DNA from: Helicobacteraceae bacterium
GTDB lineage: Bacteria; Campylobacterota; Campylobacteria; Campylobacterales; Sulfurimonadaceae
Direction: 5' to 3'
NCBI GenBank assembly: GCA_027063225.1
Contig: JAMOSG010000039.1
Coordinates: forward strand, 62,001 to 126,000
Length of the DNA: 64,000 bases
The notes under the pieces were generated by a model. The model saw only the letters and a list, made by a program, of their open reading frames with translations. It did not search any database and was not told the origin of the DNA. Each line of letters starts with the position of its first letter. Positions within the stretch are counted from its first letter, which is position 1. This document shows positions 40,856-50,953 of the stretch, one piece after another. Made by a program: the position numbers and the translations under genes.

Positions 40856-41519
40856 AGTGATAATTGCAGACAATTTAACACTTGCATATTCACAAAGTGA
40901 AGCTATTATAAATAGAGCAAGTTTTTCTGTTAATTCTGGAAGTTTTGTTTTTATTACAGGGGCAAGTGGTAGTGGAAAATCTACACTTTTAAAATCACTT
41001 TATGGTGCTTTAAAACCAAATGGTGGGAGTTTAGTTGTTGGTGGAGTTGAGCTTAAAAAGGTTTCTAATTCTAAGTTAAACTTTTTACGTAGACATATTG
41101 GAATAGTTTTTCAAGATTATAAGCTGGTACGTGAGTGGACTATTGAAAAAAATATTATGTTACCACTTATTATTAATGGATATGAAAAAAATGTGATTAC
41201 AAGTCAAGTTGATTCTTTATTGCAACATGTTCGTCTAAAACATCAAGCTGGTAAATATCCACAAGAGTTGAGCGGGGGTGAGCAGCAACGTGTTGCAATG
41301 GCAAGAGCACTTTCACATAATCCTATTTTAATTTTAGCAGATGAGCCTACGGGTAACCTTGATGATTATTCATCGCAACTTATTTGGAACCTTTTAGAGG
41401 GAGCAAATACACAGTTAAAAACTACTGTTATTGTTGTAACACACAACATTCCAAAAAATATGAATGTAAATTATAAACATTTTCATATAGAGTATGGGAG
41501 TATTCGTGAAGTCAATTAA
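40848..41519 (+). CDS. ftsE: Cell division ATP-binding protein FtsE
   Basis: Walker [28 protein letters not shown]; signature [15 protein letters not shown]; Walker [14 protein letters not shown]. Confidence 0.88.
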   Translation: MDKVIIADNLTLAYSQSEAIINRASFSVNSGSFVFITGASGSGKSTLLKSLYGALKPNGGSLVVGGVELKKVSNSKLNFLRRHIGIVFQDYKLVREWTIEKNIMLPLIINGYEKNVITSQVDSLLQHVRLKHQAGKYPQELSGGEQQRVAMARALSHNPILILADEPTGNLDDYSSQLIWNLLEGANTQLKTTVIVVTHNIPKNMNVNYKHFHIEYGSIREVN

Positions 41520-42318
41520 AAATCATCTATCTCTTGTTATTGCTCTTGTGAGTATTTTATTTTCACTACAAGTTCTTGTTATTACAGATAGAGCTATTAT
41601 GAGTTATAAAGAGCAATTAGCTTCTCAGTACTCTGTAGTTGTCGTTGCAAAAGTTTCTTTAAAACAGGAGCAGTTTTTAAAAATGGATCCTCTAATAAAA
41701 TCTGCGACTGCTCTTTCTCCAGATGATGTTATAAAACGATTAAACAGTGGAATGGATAAAAAAAATATAGAGCTTTTAAAATTAACACTACCAAAGTTTT
41801 ACAAACTTCATTTAAAGCATTATCCAACTCCTCAAGAGGTGCAAGATTTAACAAAAAAACTTCTTAAACAAAAGAGTATTGTGAAAGTTGAAAACTTTGC
41901 TCATACACACGATTTAGTTTATAAACTATTGGTGTTATTTAAGACAATTATAGTTATTTTTACTGTAGCAGTTTTTGTAGTTACATCGTTACTTATTTTT
42001 AAAGAGCTTCGCATTTGGCAATTTAAACATAGTGAACGTATGAATATTATGGGGCTTTTTGGAGCACCTATGTGGTTACGCTCAGCTGTACTTTTTCGTT
42101 TAGCAATCGTTGATGCAATTATCGCTTCAATTGTTTCTTTTGTTGTATTTGTTTATCTTTCAACAAATAGTTGGCTTTTAGAGCAGTTTAAAACATTGAA
42201 TATAGAGCTTGTTATTTTTAATCCTATAGATGATTTGGTGATGTTTTTAGGTGTAAGTGTAATTCTTGCAACAATTTTAGCAACAATGATAGTTTTATGG
42301 CATAAAGAAGAGGTATGA
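41494..42318 (+). CDS. ftsX: Cell division permease FtsX-like
   Basis: Follows ftsE; TM near N-terminus, then C-terminal TM bundle with FKHSERMNIMGLFGAPMWLR. Confidence 0.82.
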   Translation: MGVFVKSIKNHLSLVIALVSILFSLQVLVITDRAIMSYKEQLASQYSVVVVAKVSLKQEQFLKMDPLIKSATALSPDDVIKRLNSGMDKKNIELLKLTLPKFYKLHLKHYPTPQEVQDLTKKLLKQKSIVKVENFAHTHDLVYKLLVLFKTIIVIFTVAVFVVTSLLIFKELRIWQFKHSERMNIMGLFGAPMWLRSAVLFRLAIVDAIIASIVSFVVFVYLSTNSWLLEQFKTLNIELVIFNPIDDLVMFLGVSVILATILATMIVLWHKEEV

Positions 42319-43565
42319 TTAAAAGTTTATTTTTAGTAGCAAGTTTACTTTTTGTTTCTGCTAATGCTCAAGATGACATTGACAAAAAGATTAAAAAAAC
42401 AAGTACAAAGTTAAGTCGTTTTCATAAAAGCTATGCACAACTTAGCAAAAAAATGTCACGGATTGCAGATGAAATTTTAAAGCAAAAAGAGGAACTTTAT
42501 AAACAAAGTATCTATTTAGATGAACTCAAAGTTGCTTTAAGAAAGAAAGAAAGAGATTATAAAAAAAATAAACAAGCTTTAAAAAAATTAACATCAAAAC
42601 AGGTAAAACTTTTAGAGACACAACAAAAAATAGAGGATAACCTTTTGTTTTTTATCTCTAAAAGTATCTCTTTATCTTTACTTTTAGAAGATGAAAATAC
42701 AAAAACTGCACAAACACTTATTGAGTCTGAAGTATTAAAAAGTATGCTTGAAAACTTTAAGAAAAAAGCAAAAAAATTAAATGAAGATTTTTATCTCAAT
42801 GCTCAAAATATAGAAGAACTCAACAAAGAAACTAAAAAATTACGTCAAGCTATCAAAGATATAGAATCTCGCCGTGCTAAAATTAAAAAAATTCAAAAAG
42901 AGAATAAAAAGGCACTTGTTCGTTTAAATAGAGATAGATTAAAATATAAACAGGCATTGAAAAATCTTTTGAAGAAACAAGATACTTTAAAAAAGACACT
43001 AGCTGGGCTTAATATTATTAAAATAGATAAAAAGAAAAAAGCGCAAGAGGAGAGAGCAAGACGTTTAGCTTTTAAAAAGAAACTTCAACAGCAAAAAAAG
43101 GAGCGTGAGAGCTTAAACAATAAAAAATTACCAAAAGTAAAACGTTATGCAGATAGTTATCAAGCAGTAAAAACAAAACGTTATCGTGGTCCAAAAACAA
43201 TTGCACCATTAAAACATTATACTATTACTAAAAAATATGGGACATATACAGATCCAATTTATGGTATAAAAATATTTAATGAGTCTATTTCCCTAAAACC
43301 AAAAACACCAAACGCAAAAGTGCGTAATGTTTTTAATGGAAAGGTTATATATGCAGATAAAACAGCTGTTTTAGATAATATTGTTATTGTAGAGAACCAT
43401 CATGGAATACATACAATTTACGCAAATCTTTCTCAGATTGCACCTAATGTAAAAAAAGGTTTTCGTATTAGAAAAGGGTATGTTATTGGTAGAGTTGAAA
43501 AGGAATTGGTGTTTGAAGTTACACAAAAATCGTATCATATAAACCCAATAAAACTTTTTAGATAA
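42315..43565 (+). CDS. EnvC-like murein hydrolase activator (coiled coil plus degenerate LytM)
   Basis: Signal peptide, long coiled coil, C-terminal M23-like fold (AKVRNVFNGKVIYADKTAVLDNIVIVENHHGIHTIYANLSQI) lacking the HxxxD and HxH ligands. Confidence 0.8.
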   Translation: MIKSLFLVASLLFVSANAQDDIDKKIKKTSTKLSRFHKSYAQLSKKMSRIADEILKQKEELYKQSIYLDELKVALRKKERDYKKNKQALKKLTSKQVKLLETQQKIEDNLLFFISKSISLSLLLEDENTKTAQTLIESEVLKSMLENFKKKAKKLNEDFYLNAQNIEELNKETKKLRQAIKDIESRRAKIKKIQKENKKALVRLNRDRLKYKQALKNLLKKQDTLKKTLAGLNIIKIDKKKKAQEERARRLAFKKKLQQQKKERESLNNKKLPKVKRYADSYQAVKTKRYRGPKTIAPLKHYTITKKYGTYTDPIYGIKIFNESISLKPKTPNAKVRNVFNGKVIYADKTAVLDNIVIVENHHGIHTIYANLSQIAPNVKKGFRIRKGYVIGRVEKELVFEVTQKSYHINPIKLFR

Positions 43566-43613
43566 ATTTGATATAATTGCAAAAAATTTAAAATTCGAAA
43601 AAAGAGAAACAAA

Positions 43614-45086
43614 ATGAACTTTATACAAACACGTGGTATTGATACTAACAAGCCTGCTAAAGCGGCATTTTCAGAAGTTATTTTAGATCCTATCGCATCT
43701 TTTGGTGGGTTATATGTCCCAGAAAAATTACCAGAATTGGGTGAAGAGTTTTTACAAAAACATCTTCAATCATCATATAAAGAACTAGCTCTTGATATGC
43801 TTCTCCGTTTTGAAGTAGATATTGAAAAAGAGATTTTAGAAGAAGCACTTGCATTGTATGATAAGTTTGATGATGGTAAAAATCCTGTACCTGTTGTAAA
43901 AGTGAAAGAGGATCTTTTTGTAAGTGAACTTTATCATGGTCCAACACGTGCTTTTAAAGATATGGCACTACAGCCTTTTGGTGTAGTTTTATCTTCTATT
44001 GCTCAAAAAAGGGATGAGAATTATCTTATTTTAGCAGCAACAAGTGGAGATACTGGTCCAGCTGCACTTGAAACATTTAAAAATAGAGCAAATGTAAAAG
44101 TAGCTTGTTTGTATCCAGATGGTGGAACAAGTGATGTACAACGTCTTCAAATGGTTACAGAGGATGCACCAAACTTAAAAGTTATTGGTATTCATGGTGT
44201 TTTTGATGATGCACAAAGTGCGTTAAAACGCCTTTTAGCTTCACAAGATTTTAAAAATACACTCAAAGAGAAACATACAATGCTCTCAGCAGCGAACTCT
44301 GTAAATTTTGGGCGTATTATTTTTCAAATTATTTATCATATCCACTCTTATTTAGAACTTGTTCGTACAAATGAGATTACAATGGGTGAGAAAGTATATT
44401 TAAATGTACCTAGTGGAAATTTTGGAAATGCTCTTGGTGGTTATTATGCTTGGAAAATGGGACTTCCTGTTGAAAAAATCATTATCTCTTCAAATGAGAA
44501 CAATGTTTTAACACGTCTTATTAAAGATGGAAAATATGATTTACGTCAAAGTGAAGTTGTTTCAACTACATCACCTGCTATGGATATTTTAAAATCTTCA
44601 AATGTTGAGCGTGTGCTTTATGATCTTTTTGGAACTGAGCGTACGCGTGAGCTTATGCAAAATTTAGAAGAACAAAATTTTTATGAGCTTACTCAAGAGG
44701 AGTTAATTAAACTTCAAGAGTGTTTCGATGCAGATTTTTGTACAGGAGAAGAGGGTAAAAAGTATATTAAAGATACATTTGAGAAAAATAATTATCTTAT
44801 GGATCCACATACTGCTACTTGTATGAAATCTTACGAAACATGTACAAAAGATGGAATTAAAACTATTGCATACTCAACAGCCGAGTGGACAAAATTTTCT
44901 CCTGTAATTGCAAATGCTTTAACAGGTGCACAAAATATGAGTGATATTGAAGCGTTAGAGACTATCTCTAAAACTGCATCCCTTCCAATCCCTCAAATGG
45001 TAAAAGATCTTTTCTCTAAAGAGATTGCACAAAAAACTGTTATAGAGAAGGAAAATATTGAAGACGAGATTCTTAAGTTTTTGTAG
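43614..45086 (+). CDS. thrC: Threonine synthase
   Basis: MNFIQTRGIDTNKPAKAAFSEVILDPIASFGGLYVPE; FHGPTxAFKD-type motif LYHGPTRAFKDMALQPFG; AATSGDTGPAALE. Confidence 0.95.
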   Translation: MNFIQTRGIDTNKPAKAAFSEVILDPIASFGGLYVPEKLPELGEEFLQKHLQSSYKELALDMLLRFEVDIEKEILEEALALYDKFDDGKNPVPVVKVKEDLFVSELYHGPTRAFKDMALQPFGVVLSSIAQKRDENYLILAATSGDTGPAALETFKNRANVKVACLYPDGGTSDVQRLQMVTEDAPNLKVIGIHGVFDDAQSALKRLLASQDFKNTLKEKHTMLSAANSVNFGRIIFQIIYHIHSYLELVRTNEITMGEKVYLNVPSGNFGNALGGYYAWKMGLPVEKIIISSNENNVLTRLIKDGKYDLRQSEVVSTTSPAMDILKSSNVERVLYDLFGTERTRELMQNLEEQNFYELTQEELIKLQECFDADFCTGEEGKKYIKDTFEKNNYLMDPHTATCMKSYETCTKDGIKTIAYSTAEWTKFSPVIANALTGAQNMSDIEALETISKTASLPIPQMVKDLFSKEIAQKTVIEKENIEDEILKFL

Positions 45087-47709
45087 TCTCTTTTTAGTAG
45101 GGTCATTAGAAGCAGATGTTGTTTTTGATGATAAACCTTACTTTAAGTATGATACAAAAAATTTAGAGATTATCTATACAAAAGAGCATCTCCCTTTTGC
45201 AAAACATACAGCAAAAGAGGAGATGCTTATTGAGCAAAAATATTCCGATATCTACAACTGGAATTTAGATGAAAAACTTTATGTAGGACTTATATCTAGT
45301 AATAACCAAATTGCAAATGCTTTTTCTTCTCAATACCCAAATAATAGACAAATCAACTATATGGGTGGAACTCTTTTAGTTGATGAATTTGCTTCTATCT
45401 CATGGCTTGATACTTTACTCTACCACGAAGGTGCACACAATTACCAAATGAATATGAAAGGGAGTGAAGTTTCGCAAACACTTCATAAATATCTTGGTAA
45501 TGGTATAGTTTTGTTCCCTTATCCAATCATTGTACCAAATTTAATGGAAAATAGCTTTTTAGTAGAAGGAAATGCTGTTTTAAGTGAGTCGTTATTTGGT
45601 AATGGTGGAAGACTTTATAATGGTTTTTATAAAGCTCAGACAATTATACAAGCGTATGAAAATAAAATTCAACCTGCTTTAGTTTACAATAAAACACTTA
45701 ACTTTCCTTATGGTGACATTAGCTATATTCAGGGTGGATTTTATCAACTTTATTTAGCTCAAAAATATGGTTTAAAAAAAACCAATAGTTATTTCATGAA
45801 CCATTCTTTGTATTACTATTGGCCTTTTTTAACAAACAAACCAATGAAAGAGAGTATAGGTGTTAATTTTGAGGACTCACTAAAAAATTTCTCTGATTAT
45901 TATAAAAAGCTTTATAAAAGTGGTTTTAGAATAGCTACAGGTTTACCTGTTGTAACATCACACTTTTTTGCACCATTGAGTAAAGATAAGGAAAATATCT
46001 ATTTTTTAGCATCTCCAAATAAAGCATCTAAACCAATGGTTATTGTGTTTAATAAAAAAGAGCAATCAGTTACTATGATTCCTCAATCTCTAAAATTTGG
46101 AAAACTTTTTAAGATAGGTGGTAAGTACTATAGTGTAGCAAGTGTTTTAAATAAACCAAATAGAATTACACAGGCATTGTATGATGCAGATCTTCAAATG
46201 GAGTCAGCAACAGATTCCAAAGTTGTTCAAGGTTTTTTATCTTCTCATAAAATGGTTTATTTTGATGTAAAAAAATCTTTTTATAAGCCACAACTTTATG
46301 TGGATGGCAAATTTTATGCAACCACTTCCTCTTCAGCTTTTGTAGATAAAAATGATAATATCTATTATTTTAAACAAAAAGGGAAAAAAAGAACACTTTA
46401 TAAAAATAAACGAGCTCTTTATAGTTATCAAGGTTATTTTGGGATAGTAAGTGATGTTGATAGTAAAGGTAATATCTATTTTATTGCTAACAGTGATTTA
46501 GGATCAACTCTTTACATGTTAGATATAAGGCAGCATAAAGTTTTTAGAGTTTTAGATGCAGATAATATCAGAGATGCAAAACTTTTAAACGATAAAGAAG
46601 TTTTTGTTAGTGCAATTGGTGCAGATAATTATTACTATATTGTTCAAAAGCTTATCAAAAAAGCTCAAAGACCTTATAATACACGTTTTTTCTTTGAAAA
46701 ACAAATAAGGCAAAAACAACCTAAAATCTCGTTGGAAGGTTTTAAAACCCCAAAACCTTATTTACCAAAGTACGAAAGACACTATAGTGCAACAAATATA
46801 GCATATATTACATTAGATGATTTTCAAACAGATATTGAAGTAAATTTTGAAGATCCTTTAGGATTTAATAGAGTAGCTCTTTTTTATACTAAAGATAGTT
46901 ATACAACAGTTGGAGGTATAACTTATGAGAATTATCAACATAGACTCTCGTATAATGTTAGTCTTTATGGAACTATAGATAATAACTATAAAACAAATAG
47001 AGACATTACACTCTCTGGGGGAGCAAATTATCCACTGTTTGTTAAAGGATACCAAAAAAGTTCTTTAGAGTTTGATTATTTTCAAGATTATCAAACACAA
47101 GAGAGAGAACCAATAAGTGTTGGTTTTTTGTGGGATAAAACAAAAAAATATGGCTTAAGCCTATTTAATAATGAACAATACTCTATGGCTGTTTATGGTG
47201 CGAAAGAGAGAGATGATTATGCTTTAAATGCAAAGTTTTCTTTTATGCACGATATGTTGGAGGAGCTTTATTTAGGATTAAATTTTCATACTCTTTATAC
47301 AACAGCAGGGAGTAGTTATGGTGTTCAAAGAGGTATTAAATTAACACATTTAGCAAACACTAATGACAAAGTTTCTGTAAGTATGCCTAGTTTAGATATC
47401 TCTTATTATGTAAAAGGGGTGACTTATACAGATGTGGCACTCTATAAGACACTTTATTTTTCACAATATTATTTTACATTTCCTTTCTCTTTACAAAGAG
47501 AAGCTTTATATTCAAAATATAGACATTATGATATAGAAAACTTTAAGTCAAAACATTATAGTGTAGATGAACTTACATTTGGTGTGCAACTACAAACTGT
47601 ATTTGCAAATTCGTTTGAATTACCAATTAAAGTAGAGTATATTTACAATAATGCTTCATTTATACAAGATAGTTTGCAATTTAAGGTAACTTTAGGTGTA
47701 GATTTTTAA
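45058..47709 (+). CDS. Predicted outer-membrane protein with HExxH metallopeptidase-like, propeller-like and beta-barrel regions
   Basis: TTG start with AAGGA 5 nt upstream; signal peptide MKTRFLSFCSLFLVGSLEA; HEGAH motif at 45424-45438; FLVEGNAVLSES downstream; repetitive beta-rich middle; C-terminal aromatic LQFKVTLGVDF. Confidence 0.65.
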   Translation: MKTRFLSFCSLFLVGSLEADVVFDDKPYFKYDTKNLEIIYTKEHLPFAKHTAKEEMLIEQKYSDIYNWNLDEKLYVGLISSNNQIANAFSSQYPNNRQINYMGGTLLVDEFASISWLDTLLYHEGAHNYQMNMKGSEVSQTLHKYLGNGIVLFPYPIIVPNLMENSFLVEGNAVLSESLFGNGGRLYNGFYKAQTIIQAYENKIQPALVYNKTLNFPYGDISYIQGGFYQLYLAQKYGLKKTNSYFMNHSLYYYWPFLTNKPMKESIGVNFEDSLKNFSDYYKKLYKSGFRIATGLPVVTSHFFAPLSKDKENIYFLASPNKASKPMVIVFNKKEQSVTMIPQSLKFGKLFKIGGKYYSVASVLNKPNRITQALYDADLQMESATDSKVVQGFLSSHKMVYFDVKKSFYKPQLYVDGKFYATTSSSAFVDKNDNIYYFKQKGKKRTLYKNKRALYSYQGYFGIVSDVDSKGNIYFIANSDLGSTLYMLDIRQHKVFRVLDADNIRDAKLLNDKEVFVSAIGADNYYYIVQKLIKKAQRPYNTRFFFEKQIRQKQPKISLEGFKTPKPYLPKYERHYSATNIAYITLDDFQTDIEVNFEDPLGFNRVALFYTKDSYTTVGGITYENYQHRLSYNVSLYGTIDNNYKTNRDITLSGGANYPLFVKGYQKSSLEFDYFQDYQTQEREPISVGFLWDKTKKYGLSLFNNEQYSMAVYGAKERDDYALNAKFSFMHDMLEELYLGLNFHTLYTTAGSSYGVQRGIKLTHLANTNDKVSVSMPSLDISYYVKGVTYTDVALYKTLYFSQYYFTFPFSLQREALYSKYRHYDIENFKSKHYSVDELTFGVQLQTVFANSFELPIKVEYIYNNASFIQDSLQFKVTLGVDF

Positions 47710-47762
47710 TCTATTAACAAATTTATGTATAATAACAAAAAAAAATAAAAAGGCGTAAAAAA

Positions 47763-48683
47763 ATGGCAACTTATGTATTTGGTCATACAACTCCAGATAG
47801 TGATTCAATTGTTGGAGCAATTGCACTAGCTTATTTAAAAAATCAGTTAGGTGAAGAGTGTATTGCTACTCGTCAAGGTGATATCTCAGCTGAGACAGAG
47901 TTTATTTTAAATAAATTTGGATTTGAAGCACCAGAGCTTAAAACTTCTGTTGCTGGAGAAAAAGTATATTTGGTAGATTTTTCAGATAAAGCACAAGCTC
48001 CAAAAGATATTGAAGAAGCAACTATTTTAGGGATTGTAGATCATCATAAACTAGGTGATTTAACAACAGATACTCCACTTGAGTGTTGGATTCGTCCAAT
48101 TGGTTGTTCAAACACTGTAATTAAAGAGATGTTTGATTCTTATGGTGTAGAGATTCCTAAAAATTTAGCTGGTATGATGATGCTAGCGATTTTAAGTGAT
48201 ACTGTTATTTTTAAATCTCCTACTTGTACAAAAGTAGATACAAAAGCGGTAAAAGAGTTATCTGAAATTTGTGGTATAGAGGATTATAAAGCTCTTGCTA
48301 TGGAGATGTTTATTGTTAAATCTGCTGTAGATGGAGCAAGTGCTCGTTCATTAAATACAAGAGATTACAAAGAGTTTGAGATGAATGGTATTAAAGTTGG
48401 TATTAATCAACTTGAGATGGTAGATATTACAGCACTAGATAATAGAAAAGCAGAGCTTTTAGAAGATTTAAAAGCGATGAAAGAGGAAAAAGGGTTGCAT
48501 ACAGTACTGACTCTTTTAACAGATATTATGAAAGAGGGCTCAACACTTTTATGTGTAAGTGACGAACCTCAAAAAATTGAAGCAGCATTTGGTGTAAAAC
48601 TTCAAAATAATGAGGCATGGCTCGAGGGTGTAATGAGCCGTAAAAAACAGGTTGTTCCAGTAGTGCAACCACAATTTAAATAA
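47763..48683 (+). CDS. ppaC: Manganese-dependent inorganic pyrophosphatase
   Basis: YVFGHTTPDSDSIVGAIALAYL; GIVDHHKLGDL; SRKKQVVP C-terminus. Confidence 0.93.
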   Translation: MATYVFGHTTPDSDSIVGAIALAYLKNQLGEECIATRQGDISAETEFILNKFGFEAPELKTSVAGEKVYLVDFSDKAQAPKDIEEATILGIVDHHKLGDLTTDTPLECWIRPIGCSNTVIKEMFDSYGVEIPKNLAGMMMLAILSDTVIFKSPTCTKVDTKAVKELSEICGIEDYKALAMEMFIVKSAVDGASARSLNTRDYKEFEMNGIKVGINQLEMVDITALDNRKAELLEDLKAMKEEKGLHTVLTLLTDIMKEGSTLLCVSDEPQKIEAAFGVKLQNNEAWLEGVMSRKKQVVPVVQPQFK

Positions 48684-48692
48684 GGAAAAAGT

Positions 48693-48995
48693 ATGAATCA
48701 AAGTAGATTTGCAGCACTTTTTGAAGATGAAGATGATATTTTTGCAGGAACTCCAAAATCAAGATATTGGGATATTGCAGGACAATTAAGTGATGATTTA
48801 ATAGAAGATGAGTTTGATGGTGTTGTTGAGCGTTTAGCAGTTTTAGAGTCTATTATCTCTAAAACGCATGAATATGAAGCTCTTGATGATATGGTAAAAC
48901 GTTATGCAATGGAAAATTATGAAGAGATAGAGGCCCTTAAAAAGAGTGTTTATATGGAACTTGCTGGCCAGCTTATATATAGAATGAATGATTAA
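48693..48995 (+). CDS. Small acidic conserved hypothetical protein
   Basis: 100 aa, spaced 10 nt after ppaC; MNQSRFAALFEDEDDIFAGTPKSRYWDIAGQLSDD. Confidence 0.55.
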   Translation: MNQSRFAALFEDEDDIFAGTPKSRYWDIAGQLSDDLIEDEFDGVVERLAVLESIISKTHEYEALDDMVKRYAMENYEEIEALKKSVYMELAGQLIYRMND

Positions 48996-49005
48996 AGAAA
49001 GTTAT

Positions 49006-49206
49006 ATGAAACTTATTGTCAATGGTCAAGAAAAAACTTTTACGACTGGGGTTACTTTAGCACAAGTTTTAACTGAGTTGCAACTTGATGGTAAGGTTAT
49101 GGCAGCTGCTGTTAATATGGAGATAGTAAAACAAGAAGATTGGAAAACTTATCAACCAAAAGATGGTGACAAGTTAGAACTTCTTGATTTTGTTGGAGGA
49201 GGGTGA
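49006..49206 (+). CDS. thiS: Sulfur carrier protein ThiS
   Basis: MKLIVNGQEKTFTTGVTLAQVLTELQL...LELLDFVGGG; C-terminal GG; likely ATG at 49006 rather than 48988. Confidence 0.8.
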   Translation: MKLIVNGQEKTFTTGVTLAQVLTELQLDGKVMAAAVNMEIVKQEDWKTYQPKDGDKLELLDFVGGG

Positions 49207-49210
49207 TGAT

Positions 49211-49921
49211 TTAATATTTCACTTTTGCCAAATAAAGCCCGCAACTTTGTGCGGGTTTAAATTTATACTTTTTTTCTAAAGAGAGTTGTTGTTGAATTTG
49301 CTCTTTTTCTAAGGAGAGTAGTGCTCCAACCATAAAACGTATTTGTGTACGTAAAAATCCATTTGCTTCAAAGTATAAAATAGTTTTTCCTCTATAGTTA
49401 TAAAGATATGCCTTATAGATAGTTCTTACATTTGTTTTAGTATCACTTCCTTGTTTTATAAAGTAAGAAAAATCGTGTGTTCCTTCAAAAAGTTTTATAT
49501 TTTCTTTTATTTTTTGTAAATCTATATCTTTATAGTATGCTACATATCTACTCTCAAAAGGATTAGGCTCTTTTTGTTGTAAAATATAGCGATAAGCACG
49601 TTTTTTTGCACTATATCTTGCATGAAGAGTATTATCTACTTTGTAAATTTTTTTGATTCTAATTGCAGGGGGAACTATTTTATTGAGTGCTGTTTGTAGT
49701 TTATCTAAATTTGTCCAAAAAGAGGGGAGTTCTATATGGCAAATTTGAGAAAAGGCATGCACCCCTTTATCTGTTCTGCCTGAAGCGATAACTTTTGAAT
49801 CTATTTTAAGATGTAAAAGAGCAGATGTTATTTCCCCTAAAATAGTTTGTGGTATCTCTTTTTGTATTTGCGAACCAAAAAAATCTGTTCCATCATATGC
49901 TATATCTAAAAAAACACGCAT
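49211..49921 (-). CDS. truA: tRNA pseudouridine(38-40) synthase
   Basis: IAYDGTDFFGSQIQ; ASGRTDKGVHAFSQICHI; GFLRTQIRFMVGALL. Confidence 0.93.
   Translation of the reverse strand: MRVFLDIAYDGTDFFGSQIQKEIPQTILGEITSALLHLKIDSKVIASGRTDKGVHAFSQICHIELPSFWTNLDKLQTALNKIVPPAIRIKKIYKVDNTLHARYSAKKRAYRYILQQKEPNPFESRYVAYYKDIDLQKIKENIKLFEGTHDFSYFIKQGSDTKTNVRTIYKAYLYNYRGKTILYFEANGFLRTQIRFMVGALLSLEKEQIQQQLSLEKKYKFKPAQSCGLYLAKVKY
49234..49258 (+). terminator. Putative intrinsic terminator for the ppaC-thiS operon, antisense within truA
   Basis: CCCGCA-ACTTTG-TGCGGG followed by TTTAAATTTA on the + strand; lies inside the 3' coding end of minus-strand truA. Confidence 0.55.
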
Positions 49922-49922
49922 C

Positions 49923-50942
49923 TTAAAATCTTGAAACTATTGTTTTTCTATAAAGTGTATAAGTTGCTATAAGCCATAGTGGAGCTACAAGAGTAATTGT
50001 ATAAAATCCTATAGCTTTTTGAAGTCCCATACTTAAACCATAAAAGAGGATAATACTTGCAAAAAGCCAAAGATATATCATACTCTTTTGATGTCTTGCA
50101 TGTACTACACTAATGCTAACAATAAGAAAAACAGAGATAAGAGGAAAAAGGCTTAAAAGAGTATTGGTAATAAGCATTCCATTTTTAAACTTTCTTTTAT
50201 CATTACTTAACCAATACTCAAGTGGATTTTTGTATGTTTTAAGTTTTGTTTGAAGTGTATCGTTAATATACATTGTTAAAAAATTAATCTGAGAAAGTGA
50301 TTCGTTAGAATAGCTATACCCTTGACCATTTGTAAGTTTTAAACGTAGAATGCCATCTTCATTTAAAACTTGCGCTTTTTTTGCACCAATGAGTACTTCC
50401 TCTTTTTTGTTTTTATTAAATAAAAAAACATCTCCATAGCTTCCATCTTTATTTTTACTCCCTAGGTATAAAAGCCAGTCTCCAAATTTATGTCCAAACT
50501 CCGATGCAGAGAGGTTAAATTGTGCTTCACTCTTTTTATAAGAGATGAAATTATCAGAAAGTACTGTTGTATGTGGAAAAAGAACTAAAAAGTTAAAAAA
50601 GAGTAAAAAAGAGAGCAAAAAAGCTGGTTTTGCTAATGTTTTTACTAAAAAACTAGGCTTAATTCCCAATGCAAAAAGTACAACTATCTCATTATCGTTT
50701 GAGAGTCTAAAAATAGCAAGTGCAGCTGCTATAAAAAAAGTAATGGGCAAAGTATAAAATAAAATTTGTGGTAAGAAAAAAAGGTAAAGTTTTACCATCT
50801 CTAAAATAGAGAGTTGAATAACTGCTGTATAGGTTGCTAGTTTAATAAGAAAAATAACAGAAGCAATCGCAAACAAAGAAAGAAATATCGATAAAAAAAG
50901 TGTTGAAAGATTTGCTATAAGATATTTTTCTAATTTATTCAT
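49923..50942 (-). CDS. LptF/LptG-family LPS export permease
   Basis: MNKLEKYLIANLSTLFLSIF...; SNDNEIVVLFALGIKPSFLVKTLAKPA; C-terminal TM block. Confidence 0.8.
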   Translation of the reverse strand: MNKLEKYLIANLSTLFLSIFLSLFAIASVIFLIKLATYTAVIQLSILEMVKLYLFFLPQILFYTLPITFFIAAALAIFRLSNDNEIVVLFALGIKPSFLVKTLAKPAFLLSFLLFFNFLVLFPHTTVLSDNFISYKKSEAQFNLSASEFGHKFGDWLLYLGSKNKDGSYGDVFLFNKNKKEEVLIGAKKAQVLNEDGILRLKLTNGQGYSYSNESLSQINFLTMYINDTLQTKLKTYKNPLEYWLSNDKRKFKNGMLITNTLLSLFPLISVFLIVSISVVHARHQKSMIYLWLFASIILFYGLSMGLQKAIGFYTITLVAPLWLIATYTLYRKTIVSRF

Positions 50943-50953
50943 AAAAATATTTC

